Positions 35,908-44,837 of a stretch of DNA of 64,000 bases are shown piece by piece. How positions within the stretch are numbered: the first letter of the stretch is position 1; each line of letters starts with the position of its first letter. Below the pieces are notes generated by a model, which saw only the letters and a list, made by a program, of their open reading frames with translations, was not told where the DNA came from and did no database searches. The DNA comes from Neoroseomonas marina (GTDB lineage Bacteria > Pseudomonadota > Alphaproteobacteria > Acetobacterales > Acetobacteraceae): NCBI RefSeq assembly GCF_012927745.1, contig NZ_JABBKX010000003.1, positions 496,001 through 560,000 of the forward strand, read 5' to 3'. The position numbers and the translations under genes were made by a program.

Positions 35908-36669
35908 ATGACCCTCGCCGCCCCTGATTTTCGTCTCGACGGACGCCGGATCCTCGTCACCGGCGCCTCGCGTGGCATCGGTCGCGCCATCGCCCTCGCC
36001 GCGGCGGCGAGCGGTGCCGAGGTGGTCATCGCCGCGCGCCGCCGCGCCGGACTGGACGAGGTGGCGGCGCTGATCGACCGCGACGGCGGACGGTCGACGA
36101 CCCTGCCCTTCGACGCCGCCGACGCCGCGGACATCCGCCGCGCGGTCGCCATGGCCGGCCCCCTCGACGGCCTGGTGAACAACGCCGGCAGCGTAACGCG
36201 CGAACCCTTCCTGGAAGCGAGCGAATCCGAGATGGACCGCGTGCTCGGGCTCAACGTGAAGGGCGCGACCATCGTCGCTCAGGAGGTCGCGCGCGGCATG
36301 GCCAGGGCCGGCACGAAGGGCGCGATCGTCAACATCGCCTCGGTCGCCGGGCTGGTCGGCGCGCGGAACCGCAGCCTCTATGCCGCCACCAAGCACGCGC
36401 TGATGGGGCTGACGCGCGCGATGGCGCTGGAGCTCGGTCCGCTCGGCATCCGCGTGAACGCCGTTTGCCCGGGATTGGTGAACACGCCGCTCGCCGCCGA
36501 CCTGATGGCCGACGAGGCCTTCGTCGCCGCGACGCGCAAGCGCATCCCGCTCGGCCGCATCATGGAACCCGATGACATCGCCGGCCCGGCGGTGTTCCTC
36601 CTCTCGGCCGCATCGTCCGGCATCACCGGCATCGCGCTGCCGGTCGATGGCGGCGTGACCGCGGAGTAG
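35908..36669 (+). CDS. SDR family oxidoreductase (FabG-like)
   Basis: A 253-residue classical SDR. TGASRGIG binds NAD(P)H, NNAG is at about residue 92, and the catalytic residues are in ASVAGLVGARNRSLYAATK (Ser, Tyr, Lys). The ending TGIALPVDGGVTAE is typical of FabG/glucose-dehydrogenase relatives. Substrate unknown. GGGAGA precedes the ATG. The next gene, a beta-CASP hydrolase, starts five bases after the stop. Confidence 0.9.
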   Translation: MTLAAPDFRLDGRRILVTGASRGIGRAIALAAAASGAEVVIAARRRAGLDEVAALIDRDGGRSTTLPFDAADAADIRRAVAMAGPLDGLVNNAGSVTREPFLEASESEMDRVLGLNVKGATIVAQEVARGMARAGTKGAIVNIASVAGLVGARNRSLYAATKHALMGLTRAMALELGPLGIRVNAVCPGLVNTPLAADLMADEAFVAATRKRIPLGRIMEPDDIAGPAVFLLSAASSGITGIALPVDGGVTAE

Positions 36670-36674
36670 CCACC

Positions 36675-38267
36675 ATGCCCGTCACCGTCCGCGCCTGCGG
36701 CGCCGCCCGCACCGTCACCGGCCTGTCGCTGCTGTTCGAAACGCCGCGCACCCGCTTCCTGGTCGATTGCGGGATGTTCCAGGGCCCCAAGACGCTGAAG
36801 GCCCTGAACTGGGAGCCCTTCCCCTACCGCCCGCGCGACATCGCGGCCGTCCTGCTGACGCATGCGCATATCGATCATTCCGGCCTGCTGCCGAAGCTTG
36901 TGAAGGAAGGCTTCCGCGGCCCGATCCACACCAGCGGGCCCACCGTCGACCTTTGCGCCGTGATGCTGCCGGACTCGGGGCATGTGCAGGAGATGGAGGT
37001 GAAGCACCTCAACCTCCGGAACCGCCGCCGGGGCCGCGGCGAGGTCGAGCCGATCTACACCGCCAACGACGCCGTCGCGTCCCTGCGCGCCTTCCGCAGC
37101 GTCCCGATGGATCGCTGGCTGGAGTTCGACGAACTGCCCGGCGTCCGCGCCCGCTGGTGGAACGCCGGGCACATGCTCGGATCGGCCTCGATCGAGTTGG
37201 AGTTCCAGGAGGAGGAGACCGTCCGCGTGCTGGTCTCGGGCGACCTCGGCCCGGATTGCTCGGTCTTCCAGCATGATCCGCAGGGGCCCGAGGCGCTCGA
37301 CCACGTCTTCCTCGAGAGCACCTATGGCGACGAGGACAAGCCCTGCGTCGACCACGCCGAGCGGCGCGCGCGCCTCGAAGGGCTGGTGCGCGAGGCGATG
37401 CACCCCGACGGCGCCCTGCTGATCCCGGCCTTCGCGGTCGAACGCACCCAGGAAATCTGCTGGGACCTGGTCACGCTGATGCAGTCGGGGCGCATCCCGA
37501 AGGCGCCGATCGTGGTGGACAGCCCGCTCGCCATCCGCGCGACCGAGGTGTTCCTCGAACACGCGGCCTCGCTCGAGAACGGTCGGTCGGTGCGCCGTGC
37601 CCTGCGGTCCCCCCTGCTGCAGTTCACCGAGAGCGGCGAGCAGTCGCGCCGCATCGCGGAGATGGAAGGCTTCCACATCGTCATCGCCGGGTCCGGCATG
37701 TGCGATGCGGGCCGCATCCGCCACCACCTCAAGCGCTGGCTCTGGGCCCCCGAAGCGACGGTGCTGATGACCGGCTTCCAGGCCGAGGGCACGCTCGGCC
37801 GGCTGCTGCTGGACGGCAAGGAGGAGGTGCGCATCCAGGGCGAGACCATCCGCGTGGGCGCCAGGATCCGACAGATCCGCGATTACTCCGGCCACGCGGA
37901 CGCACCGGAACTGGCCGCCTGGCTGAAGGCGCGCGCGCCGGTCGGGGGAAGCGTCTTCCTGGTGCATGGTGAACCGCCGGCGATGGAGGCGCTTGCGGCG
38001 CGCCTCACCGCGGACGGCGTGGCTCGGCCGGGTCAGGTCCTGCAGCCCGCGCTGGACGATACCTTCATCCTGCCGAAGGGCAGCCCGGCGCGGCCGCGGG
38101 ATGCGGCGCGCCGCCGCCCGGATCCGGCCGCGGCCGGCAGGCCCGATTGGCACAACAAGCGCGCCGCCCTGCTGCTCGCGATCGAGGATGCGCTCGAAAA
38201 GGCGCCGGACACCGCGGCGCGGGAGGCCCTGATGGCCCGCCTGCGGACGACCATGGAGACGCATTGA
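36675..38267 (+). CDS. MBL-fold beta-CASP RNA-type metallo-hydrolase
   Basis: A 530-residue metallo-beta-lactamase-fold protein with beta-CASP insert, related to RNases of the CPSF/Ysh1 kind. The zinc motif is LLTHAHIDHSGLLPKL, the second Asp/His motifs are WWNAGHMLGSASIE and VSGDLGPD, the beta-CASP region has IVVDSPLAIRATEVFLEH and GSGMCDAGRIRHHLKRWL, and late His motifs are DYSGHADAPEL and FLVHGEPPAMEA. It probably acts on RNA as endo/exonuclease. The C-terminal 60 residues (RPRDAARRRPDPAAAGRPDW onward) form a basic tail. Very tight spacing to the SDR suggests co-transcription. Confidence 0.88.
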   Translation: MPVTVRACGAARTVTGLSLLFETPRTRFLVDCGMFQGPKTLKALNWEPFPYRPRDIAAVLLTHAHIDHSGLLPKLVKEGFRGPIHTSGPTVDLCAVMLPDSGHVQEMEVKHLNLRNRRRGRGEVEPIYTANDAVASLRAFRSVPMDRWLEFDELPGVRARWWNAGHMLGSASIELEFQEEETVRVLVSGDLGPDCSVFQHDPQGPEALDHVFLESTYGDEDKPCVDHAERRARLEGLVREAMHPDGALLIPAFAVERTQEICWDLVTLMQSGRIPKAPIVVDSPLAIRATEVFLEHAASLENGRSVRRALRSPLLQFTESGEQSRRIAEMEGFHIVIAGSGMCDAGRIRHHLKRWLWAPEATVLMTGFQAEGTLGRLLLDGKEEVRIQGETIRVGARIRQIRDYSGHADAPELAAWLKARAPVGGSVFLVHGEPPAMEALAARLTADGVARPGQVLQPALDDTFILPKGSPARPRDAARRRPDPAAAGRPDWHNKRAALLLAIEDALEKAPDTAAREALMARLRTTMETH

Positions 38268-38370
38268 CGCGGCGGGCGGCATCGACGGCGGGCCGCCCAT
38301 GCGCGCCAGCGCATGTTGCAGACTCGCGACCACCCCGTGACGCACGCTCAGGACACCCCAGATTCGTCGC

Positions 38371-39801
38371 ATGAGTGACCCTGCGATTCTCTGGTACCGC
38401 CAGGACCTCCGGCTGGCGGACAACCCGGCCCTCGCCGCCATCGGCGACCGGCCCGTGCTGCCAGTCTACATCCTCGAGGACGGCCCCTGGGCGCCCGGCG
38501 GCGCGGCGCGCTGGTGGCTGCACCACAGCCTGGCCGCCCTGTCGGCCTCCCTGGCCGCGGCGGGCACGCCGCTGCTGATCCTGCGCGGGGACCCGCGGCA
38601 GATCCTGCCCGGCCTGGCCGACGCGACCGGCGCGACCGAGGTCCATGCCGATCGCCGCACCGAACCGGCCGGACGTCGCTGCGACGCCGAGACACACGTG
38701 GCCCTCGACGCGACCGGTCGGCGCCTGGTCCTTCACCGGACGGCGCTGCTCCATGAGCCTCATCTGGTGCGGACCGGCAGCGGCGGTCCTTACGGCGTCT
38801 ACACGCCCTTCTCCCGCGCGGTCTTCGCCCTGCTCGACGGCCTGCCGCCGCCGATCCCGGCGCCGACACGGCTTCGTCCGGCAACCGGGGCGCCGGCCGG
38901 CCTCGCTCTCGACGCGCTCGGCCTGCTGCCGAAGCCGCCGGTGCCGGATTGGGCCGCGGGTTTCCGCGATCACTGGCAACCCGGCGAGGCGGGCGCCGCC
39001 GCGCGCATGGCCGCGTTTCTCGAGGAGGGCCTCGACGGCTACGCCGCGCGGCGCAACGATCCCGGGGTGATCTGGGGAACCTCCGGCCTCTCTCCGCATC
39101 TGCATCTCGGCGAGATCTCGCCCCGCCAGGTCTGGCACGCGGCGCGGGACAGGGGCGGCCGCGGGCTCGAGACCTTCCTCAAGGAAGTGCTCTGGCGGGA
39201 ATTCTCCCACCACCTGCTCTGGCACCGCCCGGAAATGCCCGAGACGCCGCTGCGGCCCGAGTTCGCCGCCTTCCCCTGGCGTCGCGACGCCGCGCTGCTG
39301 CGCGCCTGGCAGCAGGGCCGCACCGGCTTTCCGATCGTCGATGCCGGCATGCGCCAGCTCTGGCAAACCGGGTGGATGCACAACAGGGTCCGCATGATCG
39401 CCGCCTCCCTGCTCGTGAAGCACCTGCTGCAGCCGTGGCAGGACGGCGAGGCCTGGTTCTGGGACACGCTGGTCGATGCCGACCTCGCGGCGAACAGTGC
39501 CTCCTGGCAGTGGGTGGCGGGCTGCGGGGCGGATGCCGCGCCCTATTTCCGCATCTTCAACCCGGTACTGCAGGGCGAGAAGTTCGACGCGAACGGCGCC
39601 TATGTCCGTCGCTGGTGCCCCGAGCTGGCGAGGCTGCCGGACCGCTGGATCCATCGCGTGCACGAAGCGCCGGAGATCGTGCTGCGCGGTGCCGGCATCG
39701 TGCTGGGGAAGACCTATCCCGCGCCGATCGTCGACCTTGCCGAAGGGCGCGCCCGCGCACTCGCCGCCTTCGCGGAGATCAAGGGCGCGGACGCGGCATG
39801 A
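38371..39801 (+). CDS. phrB: Deoxyribodipyrimidine photo-lyase (class I CPD type)
   Basis: A 476-residue cryptochrome/photolyase. The N-terminal antenna domain starts AILWYRQDLRLADNPALAAI. The FAD-binding C-terminal domain has IVDAGMRQLWQTGWMHNRVR and WFWDTLVDADLAANSASWQW, then GCGADAAPYFRIFNP, the usual class I signature. It uses light to reverse cyclobutane pyrimidine dimers. A second, Fe-S-type photolyase is encoded 3.5 kb downstream. Its stop overlaps the ATG of the phosphoesterase gene (ATGA). Confidence 0.93.
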   Translation: MSDPAILWYRQDLRLADNPALAAIGDRPVLPVYILEDGPWAPGGAARWWLHHSLAALSASLAAAGTPLLILRGDPRQILPGLADATGATEVHADRRTEPAGRRCDAETHVALDATGRRLVLHRTALLHEPHLVRTGSGGPYGVYTPFSRAVFALLDGLPPPIPAPTRLRPATGAPAGLALDALGLLPKPPVPDWAAGFRDHWQPGEAGAAARMAAFLEEGLDGYAARRNDPGVIWGTSGLSPHLHLGEISPRQVWHAARDRGGRGLETFLKEVLWREFSHHLLWHRPEMPETPLRPEFAAFPWRRDAALLRAWQQGRTGFPIVDAGMRQLWQTGWMHNRVRMIAASLLVKHLLQPWQDGEAWFWDTLVDADLAANSASWQWVAGCGADAAPYFRIFNPVLQGEKFDANGAYVRRWCPELARLPDRWIHRVHEAPEIVLRGAGIVLGKTYPAPIVDLAEGRARALAAFAEIKGADAA

Positions 39802-40577
39802 TCGTCACGCCCGACAGCCTGCGCGCGGCCGGCTTCAAGGGCGTGCGCATCGTCGGCGACGTGCATGGGGACGTGCGCGGCTTCGCGGCCGCCGTGGCGG
39901 GCGCGGAGGCGGCCGGCCTCTACATCGTCCAGCTCGGCGACCTCACCGACCACGGCAGCGACGGCCCTGCCGTGCTGCGGATGATGTTCGACCTGGTGGA
40001 AGCCGAACGCGGTCTCTTCCTCCTCGGCAACCACGACCACAAGCTGCGCCGCGCCCTGGCGGGCGAGAAGATCCGCATCGAGGCCGCCGGGCTCGGCCGC
40101 ACGCTGGACCAGATGGCTGCCGCGCCGGACGCTGCGGCGCTGCGCGAACGCGCCATGGTCCATATCGGCCGCGCACCGGCCTGGCTCCTGATCGGCCGGC
40201 TCTTCTGCGTGCATGCCGCTTTCCACGACGCGATGCTGCTGCATCCCGCCCCGCCGGATGCCGGGACACGCAAGGCGGAGGGACTGGTCGGCCGTGCGAT
40301 CTTCGGCCAGGTGACCGGCGTGCGGGGCGCCGATGGCTTCCCGATCCGCCTCACCGGCTGGGTCGATCGCATTCCTCCGGGCCTGACCGTGCTGGTCGGG
40401 CACGACAACCGGTCCCGCGACGGGCGGCCGCTCATCCTCACCGGCGCGCGCGGGGGGCGTGCCATCTTCCTCGACACGGGCGCCGGCAAGGGCGGCGCGC
40501 TCGCCTGGCGGGATTTTCGCCTGGAGGAGGTCTTCGTTGATGCACCGCAAGGACACGCGGCCGCGATGACGGATTGA
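39798..40577 (+). CDS. Metallophosphoesterase
   Basis: A 259-residue calcineurin-like phosphoesterase: GVRIVGDVHGDVRGFAAAV (D-x-H), YIVQLGDLTDHGSDG (GD-x2-D), LFLLGNHDHKLRRAL (GNHD) and TVLVGHDNRSRDGRP (GH-x-N/R) supply the two-metal site. Polynucleotide-kinase-phosphatase-like and ApaH/PrpE-like relatives share this pattern, so the substrate could be a protein phosphate or a dinucleoside polyphosphate. It is translationally coupled to phrB and followed 41 bp later by ppk2. Confidence 0.88.
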   Translation: MIVTPDSLRAAGFKGVRIVGDVHGDVRGFAAAVAGAEAAGLYIVQLGDLTDHGSDGPAVLRMMFDLVEAERGLFLLGNHDHKLRRALAGEKIRIEAAGLGRTLDQMAAAPDAAALRERAMVHIGRAPAWLLIGRLFCVHAAFHDAMLLHPAPPDAGTRKAEGLVGRAIFGQVTGVRGADGFPIRLTGWVDRIPPGLTVLVGHDNRSRDGRPLILTGARGGRAIFLDTGAGKGGALAWRDFRLEEVFVDAPQGHAAAMTD

Positions 40578-40618
40578 TGACACAGCCGCCCTATCCCGGG
40601 CGCCGCCGTGGAGGTTGC

Positions 40619-41584
40619 ATGGATCAGGAGACTCCCCCGAACGGCGCCGCCGAGGGCGCGCGTTCCATCACCGATGCCGCCGCAGCGCTCGCGACGCCCG
40701 AGAAGCGACCGCACCGGCCCGCCCGCGACGCCGAGGCGATCCGCCGCGCCTTCGAGACCGGCGCCTATCCCTACGCCACGCGGCTGACCGAGAAGGAGTA
40801 CGTCGCCCGCATCATGCCGCTGCAGGTCGAGCTGCTGAAGGCGCAGAACTGGATCAAGACGGCGAATGAACGCATCACGGTGCTGTTCGAAGGCCGCGAC
40901 GCCGCCGGCAAGGGCGGCACCATCAAGCGCTTCATGGAGCACCTGAACCCGCGCGGCGCGCGCATCGTAGCGCTCGAGAAGCCGTCCGACCAGGAACGGT
41001 CGCAATGGTACTTCCAGCGCTATGTGAAGCACCTGCCCTCGGGCGGCGAGATCGTGTTCTTCGATCGCTCCTGGTACAATCGCGCCGGCGTCGAGCGCGT
41101 GATGGGATTCTGCTCCGCCTCCGACTACCTCGAATTCATGCGCCAGGCGCCGGACCTCGAACGCATGCTGGTCCGCTCCGGCCTGCGCCTGTTCAAGTAT
41201 TGGTTCAGCGTGACGCGCGACGAACAGCTGCGCCGATTCAAGGCACGCGAAACCGATCCGCTGAAGCAGTGGAAACTCTCGCCGATCGACAAGGCGAGCC
41301 TCGACAAGTGGGACGACTACACCGAGGCGAAGGAGGCGATGTTCTTCTATACCGACACCGCCGACGCCCCCTGGACGATCGTGAAGTCCGACGACAAGCG
41401 GCGCGCCCGGATCGAGGCGATGCGCCATTTCCTCTACAACCTGCGCTATGATGGCAAGGATGACGGCGTGGTGCACGAACCCGATCCGCTGATCGTCGGT
41501 TCGACGGCCCATGTCATCGGATCGAACGCGCATATCCTGGGCAAGACGCTGCATCCGGAACAGCGGCGGCGCGTGGCGCGGTAG
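40619..41584 (+). CDS. ppk2: Polyphosphate kinase 2
   Basis: A 321-residue PPK2 enzyme, which transfers phosphate between polyphosphate and nucleotides. The Walker A-like motif is VLFEGRDAAGKGGTIKRFME, Walker B-like is EIVFFDRSWYNRAGVERVMG, and the lid has KYWFSVTRDEQLRRFKARET. Length and motifs match the single-domain class I PPK2, which favours NDP phosphorylation. GTGGAGG precedes ATG 40619; the in-frame TTG at 40574 is less likely. Confidence 0.94.
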   Translation: MDQETPPNGAAEGARSITDAAAALATPEKRPHRPARDAEAIRRAFETGAYPYATRLTEKEYVARIMPLQVELLKAQNWIKTANERITVLFEGRDAAGKGGTIKRFMEHLNPRGARIVALEKPSDQERSQWYFQRYVKHLPSGGEIVFFDRSWYNRAGVERVMGFCSASDYLEFMRQAPDLERMLVRSGLRLFKYWFSVTRDEQLRRFKARETDPLKQWKLSPIDKASLDKWDDYTEAKEAMFFYTDTADAPWTIVKSDDKRRARIEAMRHFLYNLRYDGKDDGVVHEPDPLIVGSTAHVIGSNAHILGKTLHPEQRRRVAR

Positions 41585-41596
41585 CCCGATCCCACC

Positions 41597-41627
41597 TTGA
41601 CGCCTGATCGTCTTGAGATTGATATCT
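41597..41627 (+). promoter_or_regulatory. Possible promoter of the peptidase gene
   Basis: TTGACG at 41597-41602 and an ATATCT-like -10 at 41622-41627 lie in a locally AT-rich stretch after ppk2. The spacing of 19 bp is long. The sequence TATCTTGCGGT around the -10 recurs at the gltA promoter (49170 on). Confidence 0.35.
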
Positions 41628-41812
41628 TGCGGTCTTCGGTTGGACATCGAAGGCCGAGCGAGCAAGCCACGGACGTACTGTCGGGCAGGTGAGGCGCACG
41701 GCCGTTGCGATGGCTCTGGGCGGCGTCCTCCTTCCAACCGGCTCCTGGTTCGCGACGCGTCGGCCGTGGTTCAGCCCCCGCCGATCGTCGCCCGCATGGA
41801 GGATGAGTCGCC

Positions 41813-42448
41813 GTGGTCTATGAAGCTGGCAAATGGGTTCGCGAGAAGAATCGCGACGGGAACTGGTTCGAGTTCGTCCTGCAGAAGCGGGGCAATTCGT
41901 GCGGTCCCGCCTGCGTGCTGATCATGAAGCAGCTCTGGAACCCGGCGGCGCGATACCAGATCTCGGAAGATGTCTTCCGCGGGCTCGTCGCACTCGCCGA
42001 ACGCGGGCGGCTCAACGCCGGCATATCGGCGATCAGCCGCAGTGCCGGCGGCCTGCACGACTGGACGCGGAATGGCTCCGAGGCCGCACCGCTGGTCCAG
42101 ATCCTGAAGGCTCAACCGTCGCCCATCACGACGGCACGGACGGTCGCGGGGAACGCGGCCGCCGTTCTGGACGCTCTCCAGAAATCCTCCTCGAAGCGGC
42201 CCGCCATCGTCGGCTGGTGGTGGGGACGGCGCGGCGAGCGGTCCAACGGCGGACATTGGACCGTCTGCGTCGGTCCCACGAAGGACGGTCGCGACCTCAC
42301 GATCCTGGATCCGTGGAATGGCATCCAGTACATCGGGAACCACAGGCAGTCGTTCTGGAACTACGTGTGCAACACCGACGCCGGCGTTTCGACCGGCTGG
42401 TTCGATCCGAACGATGCCAACGATCCGGCGGTGATCGCGACCTACTGA
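41813..42448 (+). CDS. Papain-like (C39-like) cysteine peptidase domain protein
   Basis: A 211-residue protein with a papain-like fold signature: catalytic Cys30 in KRGNSCGPACVLIMKQ, catalytic His148 in SNGGHWTVCVGP and a third residue Asp166 in LTILDPWNG. It resembles C39-like peptidases or NlpC-style hydrolases that stand alone. There is no signal peptide, membrane helix or transporter domain, and no leader-type peptide gene nearby. GGAGGATG is eight bases before the GTG start. Base composition is lower in GC than its neighbours and it is preceded by 229 bp of non-coding DNA. Confidence 0.7.
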   Translation: MVYEAGKWVREKNRDGNWFEFVLQKRGNSCGPACVLIMKQLWNPAARYQISEDVFRGLVALAERGRLNAGISAISRSAGGLHDWTRNGSEAAPLVQILKAQPSPITTARTVAGNAAAVLDALQKSSSKRPAIVGWWWGRRGERSNGGHWTVCVGPTKDGRDLTILDPWNGIQYIGNHRQSFWNYVCNTDAGVSTGWFDPNDANDPAVIATY

Positions 42449-42453
42449 CCCAA

Positions 42454-42478
42454 GGGCGCGCCGACGCCCGGCGCGCCC
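42454..42478. terminator. Bidirectional hairpin
   Basis: A perfect 9-bp stem (GGGCGCGCC paired with GGCGCGCCC, 7-base loop) fills the 38-bp gap between the convergent peptidase and creatininase-family genes. Confidence 0.6.
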
Positions 42479-42486
42479 GTGCCTCT

Positions 42487-43257
42487 CTAGCCCCAGAGCC
42501 GCGCGTTGCCGAGTTCGTCGGCAATGCGTTCGGCCGCGGCGTCCAGCAGCGCCTCGCCCTTCGCCGCGGTCGCCGCGCGTGCGTCGCCGATCACGCCGGA
42601 GGGCGTGATCTCCTTGAACGACCGCCGGCGGATCATCGCCGCGGGCTGGCCCTCGGGGCGCGTCGAGTGCGGCCCGTGCGCCTCGGCCAGGCGGTCGGTG
42701 CGCACCGCCTCGGGCAGCAGGGCCATGACCATGGAGGTCTCGGCCTCGCAGGCGTGCAGCACGTTGGACTGGCGTTCGAGGATCGGCGCGAAGGCATCGC
42801 CGGCCAGGTGCCAATAGGTGCCGGCGGCGACCTTCAGGCCGAACTCCGTCTGGCATTCGCCGCCGGCGACGGCGACGGCCTCGGCATTGCCGCCATGGCC
42901 GTTGAGCAGCATCACCCGCTTGAAGCCCGCGCGCGCGGCGGACCGCACGACGCCCTTCAGCACCGCAGCGAAGGTGTCGTAGTCGAGCGTCACGGTGCCG
43001 CCGAAAGGCACGTGATGCTCGGCGAGGCCGGTCCACACGCAGGGCATGACCACGGCAGGCTTGCCGGCCGCGACCATGCGGCGCGCGACGCGCTGCGCGA
43101 CGCCGCTGGCGCAGATGATGTCGACGCCCGTCGCGAGGTGCGGCCCATGCTGCTCGAGCGAGGCGACCGGGACGATGACGAGCGCATCCGCCGCCGCGTG
43201 GGCGTTGAGCTCCGCGAAGGTGAGCTTCATCCACTCGATCTCGGTATCCTGCGTCAT
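42487..43257 (-). CDS. Creatininase family protein
   Basis: A 256-residue creatinine-amidohydrolase-family enzyme. Metal ligands are seen in VIVPVASLEQHGPHLATGVD (E-x-H and D), LLNGHGGNAEAVAVA (H) and HACEAETSMVMA (E). Family members hydrolyse cyclic amides such as creatinine, or formamide steps in riboflavin and mycofactocin biosynthesis; the actual substrate here is unknown. It lies 47 bp after the Fe-S photolyase gene on the same strand and may be the last gene of that unit. Confidence 0.88.
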   Translation of the reverse strand: MTQDTEIEWMKLTFAELNAHAAADALVIVPVASLEQHGPHLATGVDIICASGVAQRVARRMVAAGKPAVVMPCVWTGLAEHHVPFGGTVTLDYDTFAAVLKGVVRSAARAGFKRVMLLNGHGGNAEAVAVAGGECQTEFGLKVAAGTYWHLAGDAFAPILERQSNVLHACEAETSMVMALLPEAVRTDRLAEAHGPHSTRPEGQPAAMIRRRSFKEITPSGVIGDARAATAAKGEALLDAAAERIADELGNARLWG

Positions 43258-43304
43258 GGCGTCCTCCGTCGTGCTGGGCCGGGCGGAGGATGGAACGCGC
43301 GCGG

Positions 43305-44837
43305 TCAGGCGTCGAGGGCGGCGAGGAACCGCGCCGCCTCGGCCCGCATCGCCGCGACCTTGCGCGGGTCCATCTTCGCCAGCGTCCGCAGCGGCATGGC
43401 CATCCGCGGGTTCGCGGCGAAGCGGTCCGCGTGGCGGGCGATGAAGTCCCAGTAGAGCGCGTTGAACGGACAGGCGCGCGGGCCGGTCGACTGCTTCGGG
43501 TCGTGCGCGCAGCCGCCGCAATAATCCGACATGCGGTTGATGTAGGCGCCCGAGGCCGCATAGGGCTTCGACGCCATTACCCCGCCATCGGCATGGATCG
43601 CCATGCCGTGGGTGTTGGGCAGTTCCACCCATTCGAAGGCGTCCGCGTAGACCGCGAGATACCAGGCATTGATCTCGGCCGGATCGATGCCGGCCAGCAG
43701 CGCGAAATTGCCGGTGACCATCAGGCGCTGGATGTGGTGCGCGTAGGCGAGGTCGCGCGTCTGCGCCACGGCCTGTTCGATGCAGCGCATCGTCGTCGGT
43801 GCACCCCAGTAGAAGCCCGGAAGCCGGCGGTCGGCACCGAGCGCGTTCTCCCGCGCATAGCCCGGCATCAAGTGCCAGTAGATGCCGCGGACATACTCCC
43901 GCCAGCCGAGGATCTGGCGGATGAAGCCCTCGGCGGCGTTGAGCGGCGCTTGCCCGTCGCGCCAGGCCTGTTCGGCTGCGCGGCAGGCCTCCATCGGATC
44001 GAGTAGACCGGTGTTGAGACTGGTCGAGACGAGGGAATGGAACAGCGTCGGCTGTCCCGTGGCCATCGCGTCCTGGTAGTCGCCGAACAGCGGCAGCCGG
44101 TCGCGGACGAAGGCGACCAGCGCGGCGCGCGCATCCTTCGCGGTGACGGGCCAAGAGAAGCCCTCGACGGCGCCGAAATGCGCGCCGAAGCGCGCGGCGA
44201 CCAGGTCCATCACCTCGCGCGTGATCGCATCGGGCGCGAAGCGCGGCGGTTCCGGCGGCGTCAGGCCCTTGGGCAGGGCGGCGCGGTTCTCCGCATCGAA
44301 GTTCCACTTCCCGCCGGCGGGCTCGTCGCCGTCCATCAGCAGGCCGGTCTCGCGTCGCATCTCGCGGTAGAAGAATTCCATCCGGTACGACTTCCGCCCA
44401 GCCGCCCAGGCGCGGAAGCGCGGCAGGGAGCAGAGGAAGCGCGTATCCTCGCGGATCTCGACCGGAACGCCCGCCGCCTCCTCCCAGCCCAGCATGTCCT
44501 GCAGCGCGCGCCATTCGCCGGGATGCGTCGCGACGATGCGCGCGGGCCGGTGTCGGGCGAAGGCGCGCAAGACCTCCCCGCGGAAGGAGTGCGTGTTCGC
44601 CGGATCGTCGAGCCGCACCAGGTCCACCTGCACGCCACGCGCCGCGAGCGCCCGCGCGAAGTGCCGCATGGCCGACAGCACGAGGACGATCTTCTGCGGA
44701 TGATGCGGGACATAGGTGCATTCGGCCTGCACCTCCATCATCAGCACCACGTCGCGCGCCGGATCGAGGCCGTCCAGCGACGCGATGTCGCGCGCGCACT
44801 GGTCACCCAGCACCACGCGCAGCGTGCCGCCGGTCAT
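43305..44837 (-). CDS. Cryptochrome/photolyase with Fe-S cluster (PhrB/FeS-BCP type)
   Basis: A 510-residue bacterial cryptochrome/photolyase. The four Cys ligands of the Fe-S cluster are seen: about Cys352 (TTMRCIEQ), Cys440 and Cys443 (SDYCGGCAHDP) and Cys456 (GPRACPFNALYW), matching Agrobacterium PhrB (350, 438, 441, 454). The N-terminal domain begins LRVVLGDQCARDIASLDGLD. PhrB is a (6-4) photolyase; CryB of Rhodobacter is a regulator. Start ATG 44837 overlaps the stop of the DUF6134-like gene. It is coupled to it and to an SDR gene further upstream. Confidence 0.93.
   Translation of the reverse strand: MTGGTLRVVLGDQCARDIASLDGLDPARDVVLMMEVQAECTYVPHHPQKIVLVLSAMRHFARALAARGVQVDLVRLDDPANTHSFRGEVLRAFARHRPARIVATHPGEWRALQDMLGWEEAAGVPVEIREDTRFLCSLPRFRAWAAGRKSYRMEFFYREMRRETGLLMDGDEPAGGKWNFDAENRAALPKGLTPPEPPRFAPDAITREVMDLVAARFGAHFGAVEGFSWPVTAKDARAALVAFVRDRLPLFGDYQDAMATGQPTLFHSLVSTSLNTGLLDPMEACRAAEQAWRDGQAPLNAAEGFIRQILGWREYVRGIYWHLMPGYARENALGADRRLPGFYWGAPTTMRCIEQAVAQTRDLAYAHHIQRLMVTGNFALLAGIDPAEINAWYLAVYADAFEWVELPNTHGMAIHADGGVMASKPYAASGAYINRMSDYCGGCAHDPKQSTGPRACPFNALYWDFIARHADRFAANPRMAMPLRTLAKMDPRKVAAMRAEAARFLAALDA

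Noticed and set aside
36378..38441. Open frame of 687 codons on the minus strand
   Set aside because: Antisense to the beta-CASP hydrolase gene, which has complete catalytic motifs.
39920..41737. Open frame of 605 codons on the minus strand
   Set aside because: Antisense to the phosphoesterase and ppk2 genes; no domain.
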